A stretch of 64,000 bases of DNA from Nannocystis sp. RBIL2 (GTDB taxonomy: Bacteria; Myxococcota_A; Polyangia; Nannocystales; Nannocystaceae): positions 5,108,151 to 5,172,150 of the forward strand of contig NZ_JAPNJW010000002.1 of NCBI RefSeq assembly GCF_026626745.1, given 5' to 3'. Shown piece after piece: positions 1 through 8,597 of the stretch. The notes beneath the pieces were generated by a model. That model searched no databases. It was not told where the DNA came from and was given only the letters and a program-made list of their open reading frames with translations. The stretch's first letter is position 1; the number at the start of each line of letters is the position of its first letter. The position numbers were made by a program, and so were the translations under genes.

Positions 1-67
1 GGCGATAGAAGAACCCGATCGTCGCGGCGATCATGAGCAGCCAGATCAGCGAAACCCATGCAGGCAT
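1..67 (-). CDS. Membrane protein, N-terminal fragment cut by window edge
   Basis: Reading leftwards from an ATG at position 67, 22 codons stay open to the left edge. They encode MPAWVSLIWLLMIAATIGFF followed by Tyr-Arg, a typical first transmembrane helix with an Arg after it. The rest of the gene lies outside the window, so the family cannot be named. It is transcribed in the same direction as the amidohydrolase that ends 129 bp upstream of it. Confidence 0.5.
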   Translation of the reverse strand, partial: MPAWVSLIWLLMIAATIGFFYR

Positions 68-196
68 GCGGCTGTCGTACGCTCGAACGGCGCGACAGTC
101 CAGCGCGTCGTTCGAGTGGCGCGCGGCCGCGCCGGGCCACCGCGGTCGCGCGTCGCCCTGGGCGAACACCCCACGCGCCCGCTCCAACGTCGGGCG

Positions 197-1027
197 TCAC
201 CCCAAATTAAACACGCGCCGGGCGTTGCCGGCGAGGAACAGCGCGCGCGCCTCGTCGTCGAGGCCGAGCGCGTCCAGCCCCGCGAGCGCCCGCGCCGGCG
301 GGATCATCGGCCAGTTGCTGCCGAACAGCACCTTCTTGCGCCCGTGCGTCGCCAGGTACTGCACCAGCGTCGGCGGGTAGCGCTTCACGGTGTACGCGGA
401 GGTGTCGATGTACACGTTCGGGTGCTTGGTGCAGACCGCGACCATCTCCTCGGTCCACGGGTAACCGATGTGACCGCCGACGATCACGAGCTCGGGGAAG
501 TCGATGGCGATCTGGTCGACGTAGGGGATCGGTCGCCCGACCTCGGAGGGCTTGAGCGGGCCGGTGTGGCCGACCTGCGTGCAGAACGGGACCCCGAGCT
601 CGCAGCACTCGGCAAGCAGCGGATAAAACCGCGGGTGCGTCGGCGGCAGCTCCCACAGCCACGGCAGCACGCGCACGCCGCGGAACCCGAGCTGCTTGAC
701 GCAGCGCCGGAGCTCGCGCACCGCCTCCATCGGCCGGCTGATGTCGACCGAGCCGACGCCGACCAGCCGCTCGGGCGCCTGCGCGACCCATGCGGCGACC
801 TCGTCGTTGCTCACCAGCGCGCCCATCGGCCCGACCCACGCGCTGATGATGCCGCGCGTGACGCCGCCCTCGTCCATGCCCGCGAGCGTCGCCTCGAGCG
901 GCCACGGCCCGGCGAAGTCGTTGCCCGTCCAGCGCTTGAGCGAGTCGAGCCACGGCTGGGCCATGAACCGCGGCGTCGGGTGCTGCATCCAGGCGTCGAT
1001 GATCGTCGGCGAGTCGGCGGAGCTCAT
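197..1027 (-). CDS. Amidohydrolase family protein (TIM-barrel hydrolase/decarboxylase type)
   Basis: The 276-aa product resembles the amidohydrolase-2 family (TIM-barrel, usually one metal ion, acting on small cyclic or carboxylated substrates). Seen directly: an N-terminal strand IIDAWMQHP, where the family often has a DxHxH metal site. Mid-protein there is VGGHIGYPW with the metal-site His after strand 5, then YIDTSAY, and near the end VLFGSNWP, a typical late strand. The first His of the HxH pair appears to be replaced (D-A-W-M-Q-H), so metal binding may differ from the classic type. I chose the ATG at 1027 because residues before it look non-coding and the family starts just before the first strand. 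Substrate is unknown; cytoplasmic. Confidence 0.85.
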   Translation of the reverse strand: MSSADSPTIIDAWMQHPTPRFMAQPWLDSLKRWTGNDFAGPWPLEATLAGMDEGGVTRGIISAWVGPMGALVSNDEVAAWVAQAPERLVGVGSVDISRPMEAVRELRRCVKQLGFRGVRVLPWLWELPPTHPRFYPLLAECCELGVPFCTQVGHTGPLKPSEVGRPIPYVDQIAIDFPELVIVGGHIGYPWTEEMVAVCTKHPNVYIDTSAYTVKRYPPTLVQYLATHGRKKVLFGSNWPMIPPARALAGLDALGLDDEARALFLAGNARRVFNLG

Positions 1028-1444
1028 GCGCGCCGACCCTATCACGAGCCCCGAGCTCCCGATCACGTCGAAGCGCGCCGGTCACGGCCCCGCGCACTGC
1101 TGCTCGCACGCGTCGCCGCGGGCGATCGCCCCGCCGAACGACCCGCCTCGGAGGTGCGTCACGCCGCGGCGCGGGCGCGCGGATGCGCGGGCTGTCGGCA
1201 CCTCGCGATCCCTGCGAGGTCCCGGCTCCGTCCCCATCCACGCGGATGCCCCGCGCCTCATCGAATGACGCGCGGCCGCAATTTTTCGGCTGACCGAAGA
1301 GACAGGTCGAGGATGCTCTGCGCCGCAGAGCAGGCGTACACCCCCTCGTCGCAGCTCGCTCGAGTGCGGACGGCTATGGCCACAGGTGTGCGAGCCCGGT
1401 CTTCGGCGGAACGCCGCACTGCCGACACAATAGCGCGCGTATCG
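1028..1444. other. Intergenic stretch without a supported gene
   Basis: About 417 bp lie between the amidohydrolase start and the end of the SnoaL-like gene, both on the minus strand. Open frames cross it on both strands, but none has a start, a ribosome site or protein-like sequence that convinces me. It should carry the amidohydrolase promoter. I see no clear terminator hairpin. Confidence 0.4.
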
Positions 1445-1873
1445 TCATCTCGGGGACTTGTCGGTAGGTCCGCCGAAGATGCGCTTGACGAGCTCCGTGT
1501 CCATGTACTCGCGGATCTCTGCGATCTTGCCGTCCCTCATCCTGAGAACGATGCCGTACAGGTTGTTGTAGCTGAGTCCGTCCTTGGTGCGTGATTCACC
1601 CTGGGCCTCGACGAAGACCTGATCACCTTCGGCAATGGCGTTCGTCACGGTGATCTTGATCGGGCCGTCGAGCCGCGCGAGCAGGAGAGGCACGTAGTTC
1701 GACATGATGTCCGCTTTGCCGCGGTAGGTGCCGGTGAATAGATGATCGCCGAAGTAAGTGATGGTCACGTCCTCGGTCATGCTGTCGAAGTAGCTCGCGA
1801 CATCTCCTGCTTTCAGGGCGGCATAGCCCTTCAACACGATCTGCTTGTTCGATTCACGGGTGCTGGTGCTCAT
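1445..1873 (-). CDS. SnoaL-like / NTF2-fold protein
   Basis: A 142-aa protein of the nuclear-transport-factor-2 fold. The pattern is a helical start (KQIVLKGYAALKAGDVASYF), then a strand with the acidic turn MTEDVTITYFGDHLFTG, then alternating strands ending in VLRMRDGKIAEIREYMDTELV. This matches SnoaL-like polyketide cyclase or ketosteroid-isomerase-like proteins. The fold also serves as a non-catalytic binding domain, so no reaction can be assigned. The ATG at 1873 is preceded by GAGAAG at a good distance; an upstream in-frame ATG at 1918 is less likely. It may be co-transcribed with the small ORF upstream. Confidence 0.85.
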   Translation of the reverse strand: MSTSTRESNKQIVLKGYAALKAGDVASYFDSMTEDVTITYFGDHLFTGTYRGKADIMSNYVPLLLARLDGPIKITVTNAIAEGDQVFVEAQGESRTKDGLSYNNLYGIVLRMRDGKIAEIREYMDTELVKRIFGGPTDKSPR

Positions 1874-1940
1874 GGTGCTTCTCACTTCTGGGTGGGGAGA
1901 TCGAGGGGTTCTTGGCATCGGCTCGCATCGTCGCGGGTGG

Positions 1941-2120
1941 TCAGGGCGGCCCGCTCGCGGCGACGCGGGCGGCCTCGTCGATCACATCGGCGACGGCCAG
2001 CACGACGTTCTTCACGGCAGCTTGGTCGGGTGACTGCAAAGCCGACTGCGTGCGGGCGCAGGAACGCGCGGCAGCTGCGGTCGCCGCGCTGAGGCGGAGG
2101 GTTTGAATGGCTTTCGTCAT
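1941..2120 (-). CDS. Small hypothetical protein (59 aa)
   Basis: A 59-residue ORF rich in Ala and Ser, with two Cys. Support is a GGGAG about seven bases before the ATG, mostly G/C third positions, and its place between two genes on the same strand. It has no recognisable domain or membrane segment. It lies 138 bp after the histidine kinase and 67 bp before the SnoaL-like gene, so the three may share a transcript. It could also be a chance ORF. Confidence 0.4.
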   Translation of the reverse strand: MTKAIQTLRLSAATAAAARSCARTQSALQSPDQAAVKNVVLAVADVIDEAARVAASGPP

Positions 2121-2258
2121 GAGGAGACTCCCAATCGAGCTGAGGCCGGGTGCGCCGGTGTCCCCAACGTTGCACAGTGGCGCGACGGATGCCTCTCTCG
2201 ATGGAGAGAGACGGCAGCGCTCCATGGAGAGAGCGAACGTCTCGCCCGGCCGGCGGAC

Positions 2259-4511
2259 TCAGGTCGTAAGCGGCATGTCGACGACCAGCCGGGTACCCGC
2301 GCCGAGCATCGAGTCGATCCGAAGCGAGCCGCCCATGTCCTGGATGCGGGCCCGCATGTTGCGGATGCCGAAGCCGTCGCTGTCACCCTCGACGAAGCCG
2401 ACCCCGTCGTCCTCGACTTGCAGCCGGATTCCCGTCGACGTTCGCGCGAGAGTGACCTCGATGGCAGTTGCCTGCGCGTGTCGCAGGGCATTGTTGAGCG
2501 CCTCCTGGACCACGCGGTAGAGGTCGTGTGAGTGAACGGGCCCGAGCTCGGCGCCGACATCCCAGCTCTGCGAACGAAAGTCGCAAGCGACCTTGCCCGG
2601 CACACTGGCGCACTCGACCAGGTGCGCCAGCGCCGACGCCAGGTCCTCGCGCGAGGTGCCCTCCGGCTGCAGCGCCATGACCGCGCGGCGGGCATCGGCG
2701 AGCCCTTCGCGCGCCAGGCCGGCTGCGCGGCGCGCCAGTTCCTTGGCGTGGGCGAGGTCACTCTGGGTTTCGGCAAGCGCGCCGAGCTGCAGGAGAATGC
2801 CGGTAAAGCCCTGTGCCACGCCGTCGTGAATCTCGCGCGCCATGCGCGAGCGCTCGGCGAGCAACGTCTCGCGGCGGGTGCGGCGCTCCAGCTCGGTCGA
2901 CATTGCAGACAGGCGGATCGCCAGCGCGGTTTGCTGGCAGATCGCCTCCACCAGCCATTCGATGGCGTCTTTGTGCTCGGGAGCGGGGGAGAACCCCAAA
3001 CGCAGCACGCCGACAACCTGGTCACCGTCGAAGATCTCGGCATCCAGCACGTGCTCGATGCCCCGGTCGCGCCACGGCAAGCCTCCGTCGGTATCGTCCT
3101 CTTCCACGTGGCGCCAAGCCAAGTTGGACGGAGTTCCTCTGGAGGCGGCCCGCGTATCGGGCGCCGGAGGACCCGGCGGCTGCATCGCGTGAGCCATGAA
3201 GGCCACGAGGTGGAGCTCGCCGCCCAGCAACCGCGTCAGGCCGCCGGCTCGCGCTCCCACGGCAAGAACCGCTTGCTCGAGGATGGCCTGCAGTGCCGCG
3301 ACAGGTTCACCGCCATCGGCCATGCGCTGGTTGATCGCACGGAGCACGGCATTCGCCGCCTCGAGCTGGTCGGCGCGATGGCGCGCATGGCGCGCCTGCT
3401 CGAACTGGACCGCCTCCAACCGCTCGCGCTCCCGCTCGATCCTGCGCTCGATCGCGCGCTGACGCTGCAGTGCCGCAGCGATGGAGTTGGCAGCGAGCTG
3501 CAGCACACGAAACTCGACACCATCCGCGCCCAAGTTGGGCTCGAAGCACCAGCCGAAGGCCAGCATCCCCGCGTAGCCGCCCTCGACCAGCAACGGTAGC
3601 GCACCGCTCACCGCCACACCCAGCGCTTGATGTCGAAGGCTGAACGGATCGCTGCGTCCCGCGGTGCGCCACCAGAAGGGGGAGCCTGACGCGAGCCCTG
3701 CGACGGCTCCGGGCGGCGCCACGTCATCGAAGAGAACCGAAAGGGATTCGGTAGCCTGAGACGGCTGTCCGGGCGCAAGCCACTCTTGGGTCAGTCGGTG
3801 GCAAGGCCGCCCGTCGAGCTCGTCCCGCATCAGGAGGACCACCCGATGGCAAGCTGCCATCGCACCGATGTGCGGCAACACCTGATCCAGGGCGGACTCG
3901 AGATCGCCGAGCAACAGCAGGTCGCCCACGACGTCGAGTGCCGATTCCATGGCGGCCTCGCGCGCCAGATGCCGACGCCGCACGGCGCGAGAGCGCGTGC
4001 CCTCGGCGTCAGAACGGCCAAGAGTGCTGGCGATCAGCACCGCCATCGAGCGCAGGGTGCTGACCTCCCGGGCAGGAAACACGGCCTGGCCTCGGCACTG
4101 ATCGATGCTGAGGATGCCGCGCACTTCCCCGTCCACGAGCACGGGCACCAGCAGATCAGCCGTGGTTCCGCTGCCCGCGTTGACCTCCAGATTGCGGCCG
4201 GACTTACTCGCGAGGGTCGTGCTGTAGATTTCTCCGCGCGACAACGGCCTGATGACTTCGTCGAAGTCCTCGTCGCGGTAGGGTCCGGGTCGCATCGGCT
4301 CGATGCCCTCGCGCACCCAGGCCGAGATGCAATGCGAGACTCGGGCCGAAGTGTCGCGCACGAAGTACTGCATCCGATCGGCGTCGAGCGCTTGGCCTAT
4401 CTTGCGAACGACATCGACCATTGCCGTGAGCGGATCGCTCGGCCGTGCCAGCAGCTCGCCGCAGTCGGCCAGGAGACCTAGCAGCTCGTCATCGGTTGCC
4501 GAGTTGGTCAC
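2259..4511 (-). CDS. GAF-domain sensor histidine kinase, NarL/DegS type
   Basis: A 750-aa kinase without membrane segments, so it senses a cytoplasmic signal. By pattern it has three GAF-like domains (about residues 15-165, 195-340 and 395-540) separated by coiled-coil-rich stretches such as RRIERERERLEAV. Next comes a HisKA_3 dimerisation box, REIHDGVAQG, with the phospho-accepting His near residue 562. The HATPase domain follows, with N-box VVQEALNNALRHA near 670 and G1 box DDGVGF near 701. It should phosphorylate the response regulator encoded just upstream, whose stop overlaps its start by 4 bp (ATGA), implying translational coupling. The stimulus is unknown; multiple GAFs often bind small ligands or haem, but I see no diagnostic residue. 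Confidence 0.93.
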   Translation of the reverse strand: MTNSATDDELLGLLADCGELLARPSDPLTAMVDVVRKIGQALDADRMQYFVRDTSARVSHCISAWVREGIEPMRPGPYRDEDFDEVIRPLSRGEIYSTTLASKSGRNLEVNAGSGTTADLLVPVLVDGEVRGILSIDQCRGQAVFPAREVSTLRSMAVLIASTLGRSDAEGTRSRAVRRRHLAREAAMESALDVVGDLLLLGDLESALDQVLPHIGAMAACHRVVLLMRDELDGRPCHRLTQEWLAPGQPSQATESLSVLFDDVAPPGAVAGLASGSPFWWRTAGRSDPFSLRHQALGVAVSGALPLLVEGGYAGMLAFGWCFEPNLGADGVEFRVLQLAANSIAAALQRQRAIERRIERERERLEAVQFEQARHARHRADQLEAANAVLRAINQRMADGGEPVAALQAILEQAVLAVGARAGGLTRLLGGELHLVAFMAHAMQPPGPPAPDTRAASRGTPSNLAWRHVEEDDTDGGLPWRDRGIEHVLDAEIFDGDQVVGVLRLGFSPAPEHKDAIEWLVEAICQQTALAIRLSAMSTELERRTRRETLLAERSRMAREIHDGVAQGFTGILLQLGALAETQSDLAHAKELARRAAGLAREGLADARRAVMALQPEGTSREDLASALAHLVECASVPGKVACDFRSQSWDVGAELGPVHSHDLYRVVQEALNNALRHAQATAIEVTLARTSTGIRLQVEDDGVGFVEGDSDGFGIRNMRARIQDMGGSLRIDSMLGAGTRLVVDMPLTT

Positions 4512-5134
4512 AGGTGGAGCAGCCCACGCCGTGCAGCGATTGCGACGGCCTCGGTTCGGCTCATGGCGTCGAGCTTCGCCAGGATCGCTTTGACATGCGT
4601 CTTGACTGTGCCTTCCGTCATGTTGAGGCGGCAGGCAATGTCCTTGTTGCTGCGACCCTCAGCGATCTGGACGAGCACATCCTGCTCGCGTCGGGTCAAG
4701 GCGGCGTGGGACAGGCGCCGCATCGCCTTGGCCGCCACCAAGTGCGAAGTGTATTGGCCGCCGCCGCCGACCACCCGGATCGCGGTCAGGATCTCGGAAG
4801 GGGGCGCGTCCTTCAGGAGATATCCCTTCGCCCCCAGCCGCAGGCAACGAAAGATGTCCTCATCACCGTCATAGGTGGTCATGACCAGCACCTGCGCGGC
4901 CGGATCCGCGTCGAGGATGCGCGTGGCGGCCTCGAACCCATCCATGCCTGGCATCCGCAAATCCAGCATCAGAACGTCGGGTCGCAGGGAGAGGTAAGCC
5001 GCGACCGCGGAGGTGCCGTCAGCCGCCTGACCGACGACCTCCAGGCTGCCGTGCGTCTTGATGATCGACGCCAATCCGTCTCGCACCACCGGGTGATCAT
5101 CCACCAAGAGAATTCGCAGCGCCTCATGGCTCAT
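4508..5134 (-). CDS. NarL/FixJ-family response regulator
   Basis: A 208-aa transcription regulator. The receiver domain (about residues 6-120) shows the acidic pair DD after LLV, the phospho-acceptor Asp in LMLDLRMPG (residue 58 from the chosen start), the Thr in VMTTYDGD and the Lys in LLKDAPP. The C-terminal LuxR-type helix-turn-helix (about 145-205) has LTRREQDVLVQIAEGRSNKD and the recognition helix GTVKTHVKAIL. I chose the ATG at 5134, preceded by GGAG at a normal distance, rather than GTG at 5143. Its end overlaps the kinase start, making a standard two-component pair. Targets are unknown. Confidence 0.95.
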   Translation of the reverse strand: MSHEALRILLVDDHPVVRDGLASIIKTHGSLEVVGQAADGTSAVAAYLSLRPDVLMLDLRMPGMDGFEAATRILDADPAAQVLVMTTYDGDEDIFRCLRLGAKGYLLKDAPPSEILTAIRVVGGGGQYTSHLVAAKAMRRLSHAALTRREQDVLVQIAEGRSNKDIACRLNMTEGTVKTHVKAILAKLDAMSRTEAVAIAARRGLLHL

Positions 5135-5544
5135 GCTCGTCACTCCGACGCGAAGCTGGGAACGTTGCGGCCGACGGCCAACCCTCTGCGGAGTCTAGCA
5201 CTACGCGCTCCCCGTTGCACAGGTCGATCGAGCCGCCGGTAGTGCGGCGCGCGGTGCCGTCGCCGAACATCTCGAAGGTCTGGTAGGAGTCATGCTCGCC
5301 GCCGACGTCGGTCCAGCGGACCCGCCCGGTCTTGCGGTCGCGCATGGCTCGAACACGCAGGTCACGGCCTCGGCATACCCCCGGTCTCGTCTTCCCCCAT
5401 CGGCACGGTCGGGCACAGCTCCACGCTGCATGGGTCGCCCTCGTCGCACTCGCATGATTCGGCCGCCTTGTCGTCGTCTCCGCAGGCGGTCGCCAGCAGC
5501 GAGACGACGCAGGCGCACGCAACCAGCTCGAGTCGACGACGCAT
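5124..5544 (-). pseudogene. Lipoprotein gene with two frame breaks
   Basis: Starting at ATG 5544 the first frame gives a clear lipoprotein signal, VSLLATACGDDD, followed by an acidic Cys-containing stretch, but it stops at 5362. The protein-like reading continues in a second frame (EAVTCVFE) and then a third (RDRKTGRVRWTDVGGEHDSY) down to 5124. Both switches are explained by one missing G in a short G run, near 5380 and near 5347. Corrected, it is a roughly 138-aa outer-envelope lipoprotein of the small Cys-containing type common in this window. The end overlaps the response regulator start by about 11 bp. It is either a young pseudogene or intact with two sequencing deletions. Confidence 0.6.
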
Positions 5545-5633
5545 GCCCGAGGATGACGCGACCGGAGCGACCGACGCTAGCGCACGGCTCTCGCACGGCA
5601 TGGCCGGGCCCATTCCTCGCCCGGGAAGACGAG

Positions 5634-5768
5634 CGGTCACACGGCCGGGGTTATTTCCTCGCCCCGCCCGCGAGCGGCCGCCGATGATTGGCCATTCCCG
5701 CGGTCGCACGGCCGGGGTATTTCCTCGCCCCGCCCGCGAGGGGCCGCCCCGATGATTGGCGATTCCCG
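5634..5768. repeat. Tandem 67-bp direct repeat, two copies
   Basis: Copy one is 5634-5700 and copy two 5701-5768, adjoining head to tail. Each starts CGGTC(A/G)CACGGCCGGGG, runs through TATTTCCTCGCCCCGCCCG, and ends GATGATTGGC(C/G)ATTCCCG. They differ at only a few bases and small indels. A degenerate piece of the end, CGCATGATTGGCGGTTCC, recurs at about 5813-5830. The unit lies in the 490-bp gap between the divergent broken lipoprotein and the MBL-fold gene. No gene is visible in this gap. Confidence 0.8.
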
Positions 5769-6031
5769 CGCCCGCCGGGCCGAGCCATCGCCTCCGCTGC
5801 CGAGCCGCCGTTCGCATGATTGGCGGTTCCGGCGCGGTCGAGAGGCCCAGGGTCAATCCTTGCAATGCAAAGGGACACACCGGCCTCGGCCGCCGATCGA
5901 CGCAGATCGGCGGCTGCGCCGGCCGCCGAGTTTCGGCCCCGGCGCGCCCGCAGGGGCGCGCCGCCTCGGCCCGCGCGCGGGCATTTGACGCGCCCGCCCC
6001 TGCCGCTCAAGCCTGAGCCGCGGAGGTCGTC

Positions 6032-6922
6032 GTGCGCGTTCATCACCTCAACTGTGGAACCATGTGCCCTTACGGTGGGCGCCTGATGGGCAAGCCGGCG
6101 GACGATCCCGGCCCGGCGCGGATGACCTGTCATTGTCTGCTGCTCGAGACGGATCGCGGCCTGGTGCTCGTCGACACCGGCCTCGGCCTCGAGGACATCC
6201 AGAGCCCGACCACCCGCCTCAGCCGCTTCTTCGTCGGCATGATGCGCCCGCGCTTCGACGAGGACGAGACCGCGGTGCGCCAGGTCGAGCGCATGGGCCT
6301 GTCGCCCCGCGACGTCCGCCACATCGTCCTGACCCACCTCGACTTCGACCACGCCGGCGGGCTCGCCGACTTCCCGCACGCGCAGGTCCACCTGCTGGCC
6401 GACGAGGCCCACGCCGCCCAGGACCGGGCCGGCGCGATCGCCCGCGGCCGCTACCGTCCGCAGCAGTGGTCGACGGCGGGCTCGTGGCAGACCTACGCCC
6501 CGGCCGACGGTGAGGATTGGTTCGGCTTCGCCTGCGTGCGCGACCTGGTGGGCCTGCCGCCGGACATCCTGCTGGTCCCGCTGGTCGGTCACACCGCGGG
6601 CCACGCCGGAGTGGCGGTGCGCGCCGACGAGGGCTGGTTGTTGCACGCCGGCGACGCCTACTTTTATCGCGGCGAGCTGAACACCGAGCACCCGCGCTGC
6701 CCGCTCGGCCTACGCGCCTATCAGACCATGATGGAGGTCGACCGCCAGGCCCGACTGCGCAATCAGCAGCGGCTGCGCGACCTCTCCTATCAGCACGGCG
6801 ACGCGGTCCGCGTCCTGTGTGCCCACGACCCGGTCGAGTTCGAGACCTGGGCCGCCCGCAGCCCGCACGGTCAGCCGCCTCACCCGCACGCGCCGCAGTC
6901 GCCGGGCGTCGGCGTCGGTTGA
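6032..6922 (+). CDS. MBL-fold metallo-hydrolase (lactonase-like)
   Basis: A 296-aa metallo-beta-lactamase-fold hydrolase close in layout to N-acyl-homoserine-lactonase-like enzymes. Metal ligands visible in order are THLDFDHAGG (His, Asp, Asp-His; the usual second His of HxHxDH is Asp), His in VGHTAGHAGV, Asp in LLHAGDAYF, and His in VLCAHDP near the end. The N-terminal strand (VHHLNCGTMCPYGG) matches the group in which the first strands hold HLNCG. It has no signal peptide, so it is cytoplasmic. The start is GTG 6032 with GGAG six bases upstream. Lactone or thioester substrates are possible; quorum quenching is speculation. Confidence 0.88.
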   Translation: MRVHHLNCGTMCPYGGRLMGKPADDPGPARMTCHCLLLETDRGLVLVDTGLGLEDIQSPTTRLSRFFVGMMRPRFDEDETAVRQVERMGLSPRDVRHIVLTHLDFDHAGGLADFPHAQVHLLADEAHAAQDRAGAIARGRYRPQQWSTAGSWQTYAPADGEDWFGFACVRDLVGLPPDILLVPLVGHTAGHAGVAVRADEGWLLHAGDAYFYRGELNTEHPRCPLGLRAYQTMMEVDRQARLRNQQRLRDLSYQHGDAVRVLCAHDPVEFETWAARSPHGQPPHPHAPQSPGVGVG

Positions 6923-7021
6923 ACTCGTCACATTCGTCGCGGCCCGCCCCCGCCTGAGCTTGCGGCGAGGACCGCTCGCGTTACCGTTCGTGGGCGGCCG
7001 CGCGGCCGCGAGGAGAGTGTG

Positions 7022-7663
7022 ATGATTTCAAGGTCCAAGCAATCCCGCTGGTTGTTCCCCTTGCTGCTGCTCGCGCCGCTGGTCGGCTGCGAGAGCCGCT
7101 CACGCGACACGCCGAGCGACCGCCCCCAACAAGACCGCGACACCGTGTACACGCGGACGCAAACTTCGCCCCGCTCCGGCGGCCAGGGCGGCGCGGACAG
7201 CTCGTCGCCGACGCCCGCCGAGGGCGGCGCAGTGAGCGGCCGCGGCAGCGAAGGCTCCGCGACGACCCCCGGTCCGGGCTCGCAGCGTCGCGACAGCGCC
7301 GACCTCGGCCGCTCGGTCCAGCGCGACAACCCGCAGGGCGCGATGGGCACCCCGCCGACCGAGCAGAAAGGCTCGTCGGCCACCAATCCTCAGGCCGGCA
7401 CCGGACCGACGGGCTCCAATCCGCCGACCGGCTCGCAAGGCGCCATGGGCACCCATCCCCAGACCGGCTCGCAGGGCGCCATGGGCACCCATCCCCAGAC
7501 CGGCTCGCAAGGCGCGACCGGCACCCAGACCGGCTCCAAGGGCGCCAAGGACGACAAACCTCCGACCGGCACGCAGGGCTCGAAGGGGACCACGAAGACG
7601 GAGCCCGAGACCCACAAGGGCAATCCACCCGCCACCGGTGAGATGGGCGATCGGGCTCGCTGA
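7022..7663 (+). CDS. Lipoprotein with Gly/Thr/Pro-rich repeats
   Basis: The 213-aa product begins with a lipoprotein signal, WLFPLLLLAPLVGC, so it should be lipidated at Cys near residue 22. The rest is low complexity: Ser/Gly/Thr/Pro-rich, with repeats of the type TGSQGAMGTHPQ in the C-terminal third (two almost perfect copies encoded by repeated DNA around 7433-7506). No folded domain is visible, so it may be an extended, possibly glycosylated, surface filament or spacer. AGGAG at 7011-7015 supports ATG 7022; a GTG three bases earlier is also possible. It stands alone between divergent neighbours. Confidence 0.75.
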   Translation: MISRSKQSRWLFPLLLLAPLVGCESRSRDTPSDRPQQDRDTVYTRTQTSPRSGGQGGADSSSPTPAEGGAVSGRGSEGSATTPGPGSQRRDSADLGRSVQRDNPQGAMGTPPTEQKGSSATNPQAGTGPTGSNPPTGSQGAMGTHPQTGSQGAMGTHPQTGSQGATGTQTGSKGAKDDKPPTGTQGSKGTTKTEPETHKGNPPATGEMGDRAR

Positions 7664-7736
7664 GGCGCTCGCCCCGATTCGGGGCACCGCAAGTGCCCCG
7701 GGCCCGGCGGTCGATCCCGCCGCGCGTCCCTCATGC

Positions 7737-7750
7737 TGTCCTTCGGGACA
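7737..7750. terminator. UUCG-tetraloop hairpin between convergent genes
   Basis: The sequence TGTCCTTCGGGACA is a five-pair stem closed by the very stable TTCG loop. It lies between the converging repeat lipoprotein and Cys-rich lipoprotein, where a terminator for one or both is expected. Two short C/G hairpins of the form CCCCGA-TTCGGGG flank it near 7671 and 7803. There is no T run, so rho-independent termination is uncertain. Confidence 0.4.
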
Positions 7751-7896
7751 GAATGCAGTGCGCCCGCCCCCGTGAACCGGGCGAGCGGGCCACGGACGCG
7801 ATCCCCCGATTCGGGGCCCCTGAGTGCACGTCGGCGAATCAAGGCACCGGGAGGAAGGCGTTCGTAGCGACCTTTTCTGGCCCGCGACCCCGCGCA

Positions 7897-8223
7897 CTAC
7901 AGGCCGAACGTGCACTCCAGGCCCGCGCCGATGGCACACACCGCGAATTCGCCGCACTTGTCGGCGGCGCACGACTGCAGGTCGGTGACGGTGTCGGCCT
8001 GCTCGTCTGCCCGGCAGCGGTTGAGTCGGTTCTGGCACCGACTCTCGCACGAATCGGGGCGGATCGACTTGTTGCACTCGCTCGCCTTGGCGCAGTACGA
8101 CTTGCAGCCGGCCTCGATCTGCGCCAGCGTCGCCCCGGGCTTGTGCTCGACGTCACTGCAGGCCCCGCAGAGGAAGGCGCCGAGCGCCGCGAATCCCAGC
8201 ATCTTTCGCATCATTCCAGTCAT
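7897..8223 (-). CDS. Small Cys-rich lipoprotein
   Basis: From ATG 8223 the 108-aa product has the signal MLGFAALGAFLCGAC with a lipobox ending at Cys. The mature part has about ten further Cys arranged in pairs, for example GCKSYCAKASEC, SCESRCQNRLNRC and SCAADKC. This suggests a disulfide-stabilised helical hairpin. It fits small secreted Cys-rich proteins of myxobacteria; no enzyme motif is visible. A second ATG at 8214 would also retain the signal. Confidence 0.75.
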   Translation of the reverse strand: MTGMMRKMLGFAALGAFLCGACSDVEHKPGATLAQIEAGCKSYCAKASECNKSIRPDSCESRCQNRLNRCRADEQADTVTDLQSCAADKCGEFAVCAIGAGLECTFGL

Positions 8224-8597
8224 CGCCGTGTCTCCCGCCGTCTTCGTGGGCGACCTGGCCCGTCGCGCAAGCGGCCGACCGTGCTCGCGCCCCCATGAAT
8301 CGCAAGAGTCCGCCTCCCACGATTCGCCGACCGACGCGGGCCCAGCAGATTCATGCGATGGATCGCGGCATAGCGAATCGCCGTACACCCTCCGATCGCA
8401 GCGGCCCCCCTGCTCGCCGTCGCGGCCGGTGAGCCGCGCATACGCCCGCGAGGACGCGCACGCCTCGAGTCGAGACCAGCGAGGCGCCGCCGCCGCTCAC
8501 GCCTCCCCGCCTCCCCGCTCCGGGCCTGCGCGCGGGCTGTCACCGCTCCGCAGGCGTCGCGCGGCCCGGCGCGGCGACTGCCCGCATTGGAAAAAAC
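8224..8597. other. Divergent promoter region
   Basis: This 374-bp gap separates the Cys-rich lipoprotein (minus) from the acyltransferase-like gene (plus). It should hold promoters for both. I could not identify a convincing promoter, operator or small gene in it. Confidence 0.35.

Noticed and set aside
116..1594. Long plus-strand open frame of almost 500 codons
   Set aside because: Its translation is Arg/Ala/Asp-rich and lies opposite the amidohydrolase, whose domain motifs are clear; it is an antisense shadow of GC-rich coding DNA.
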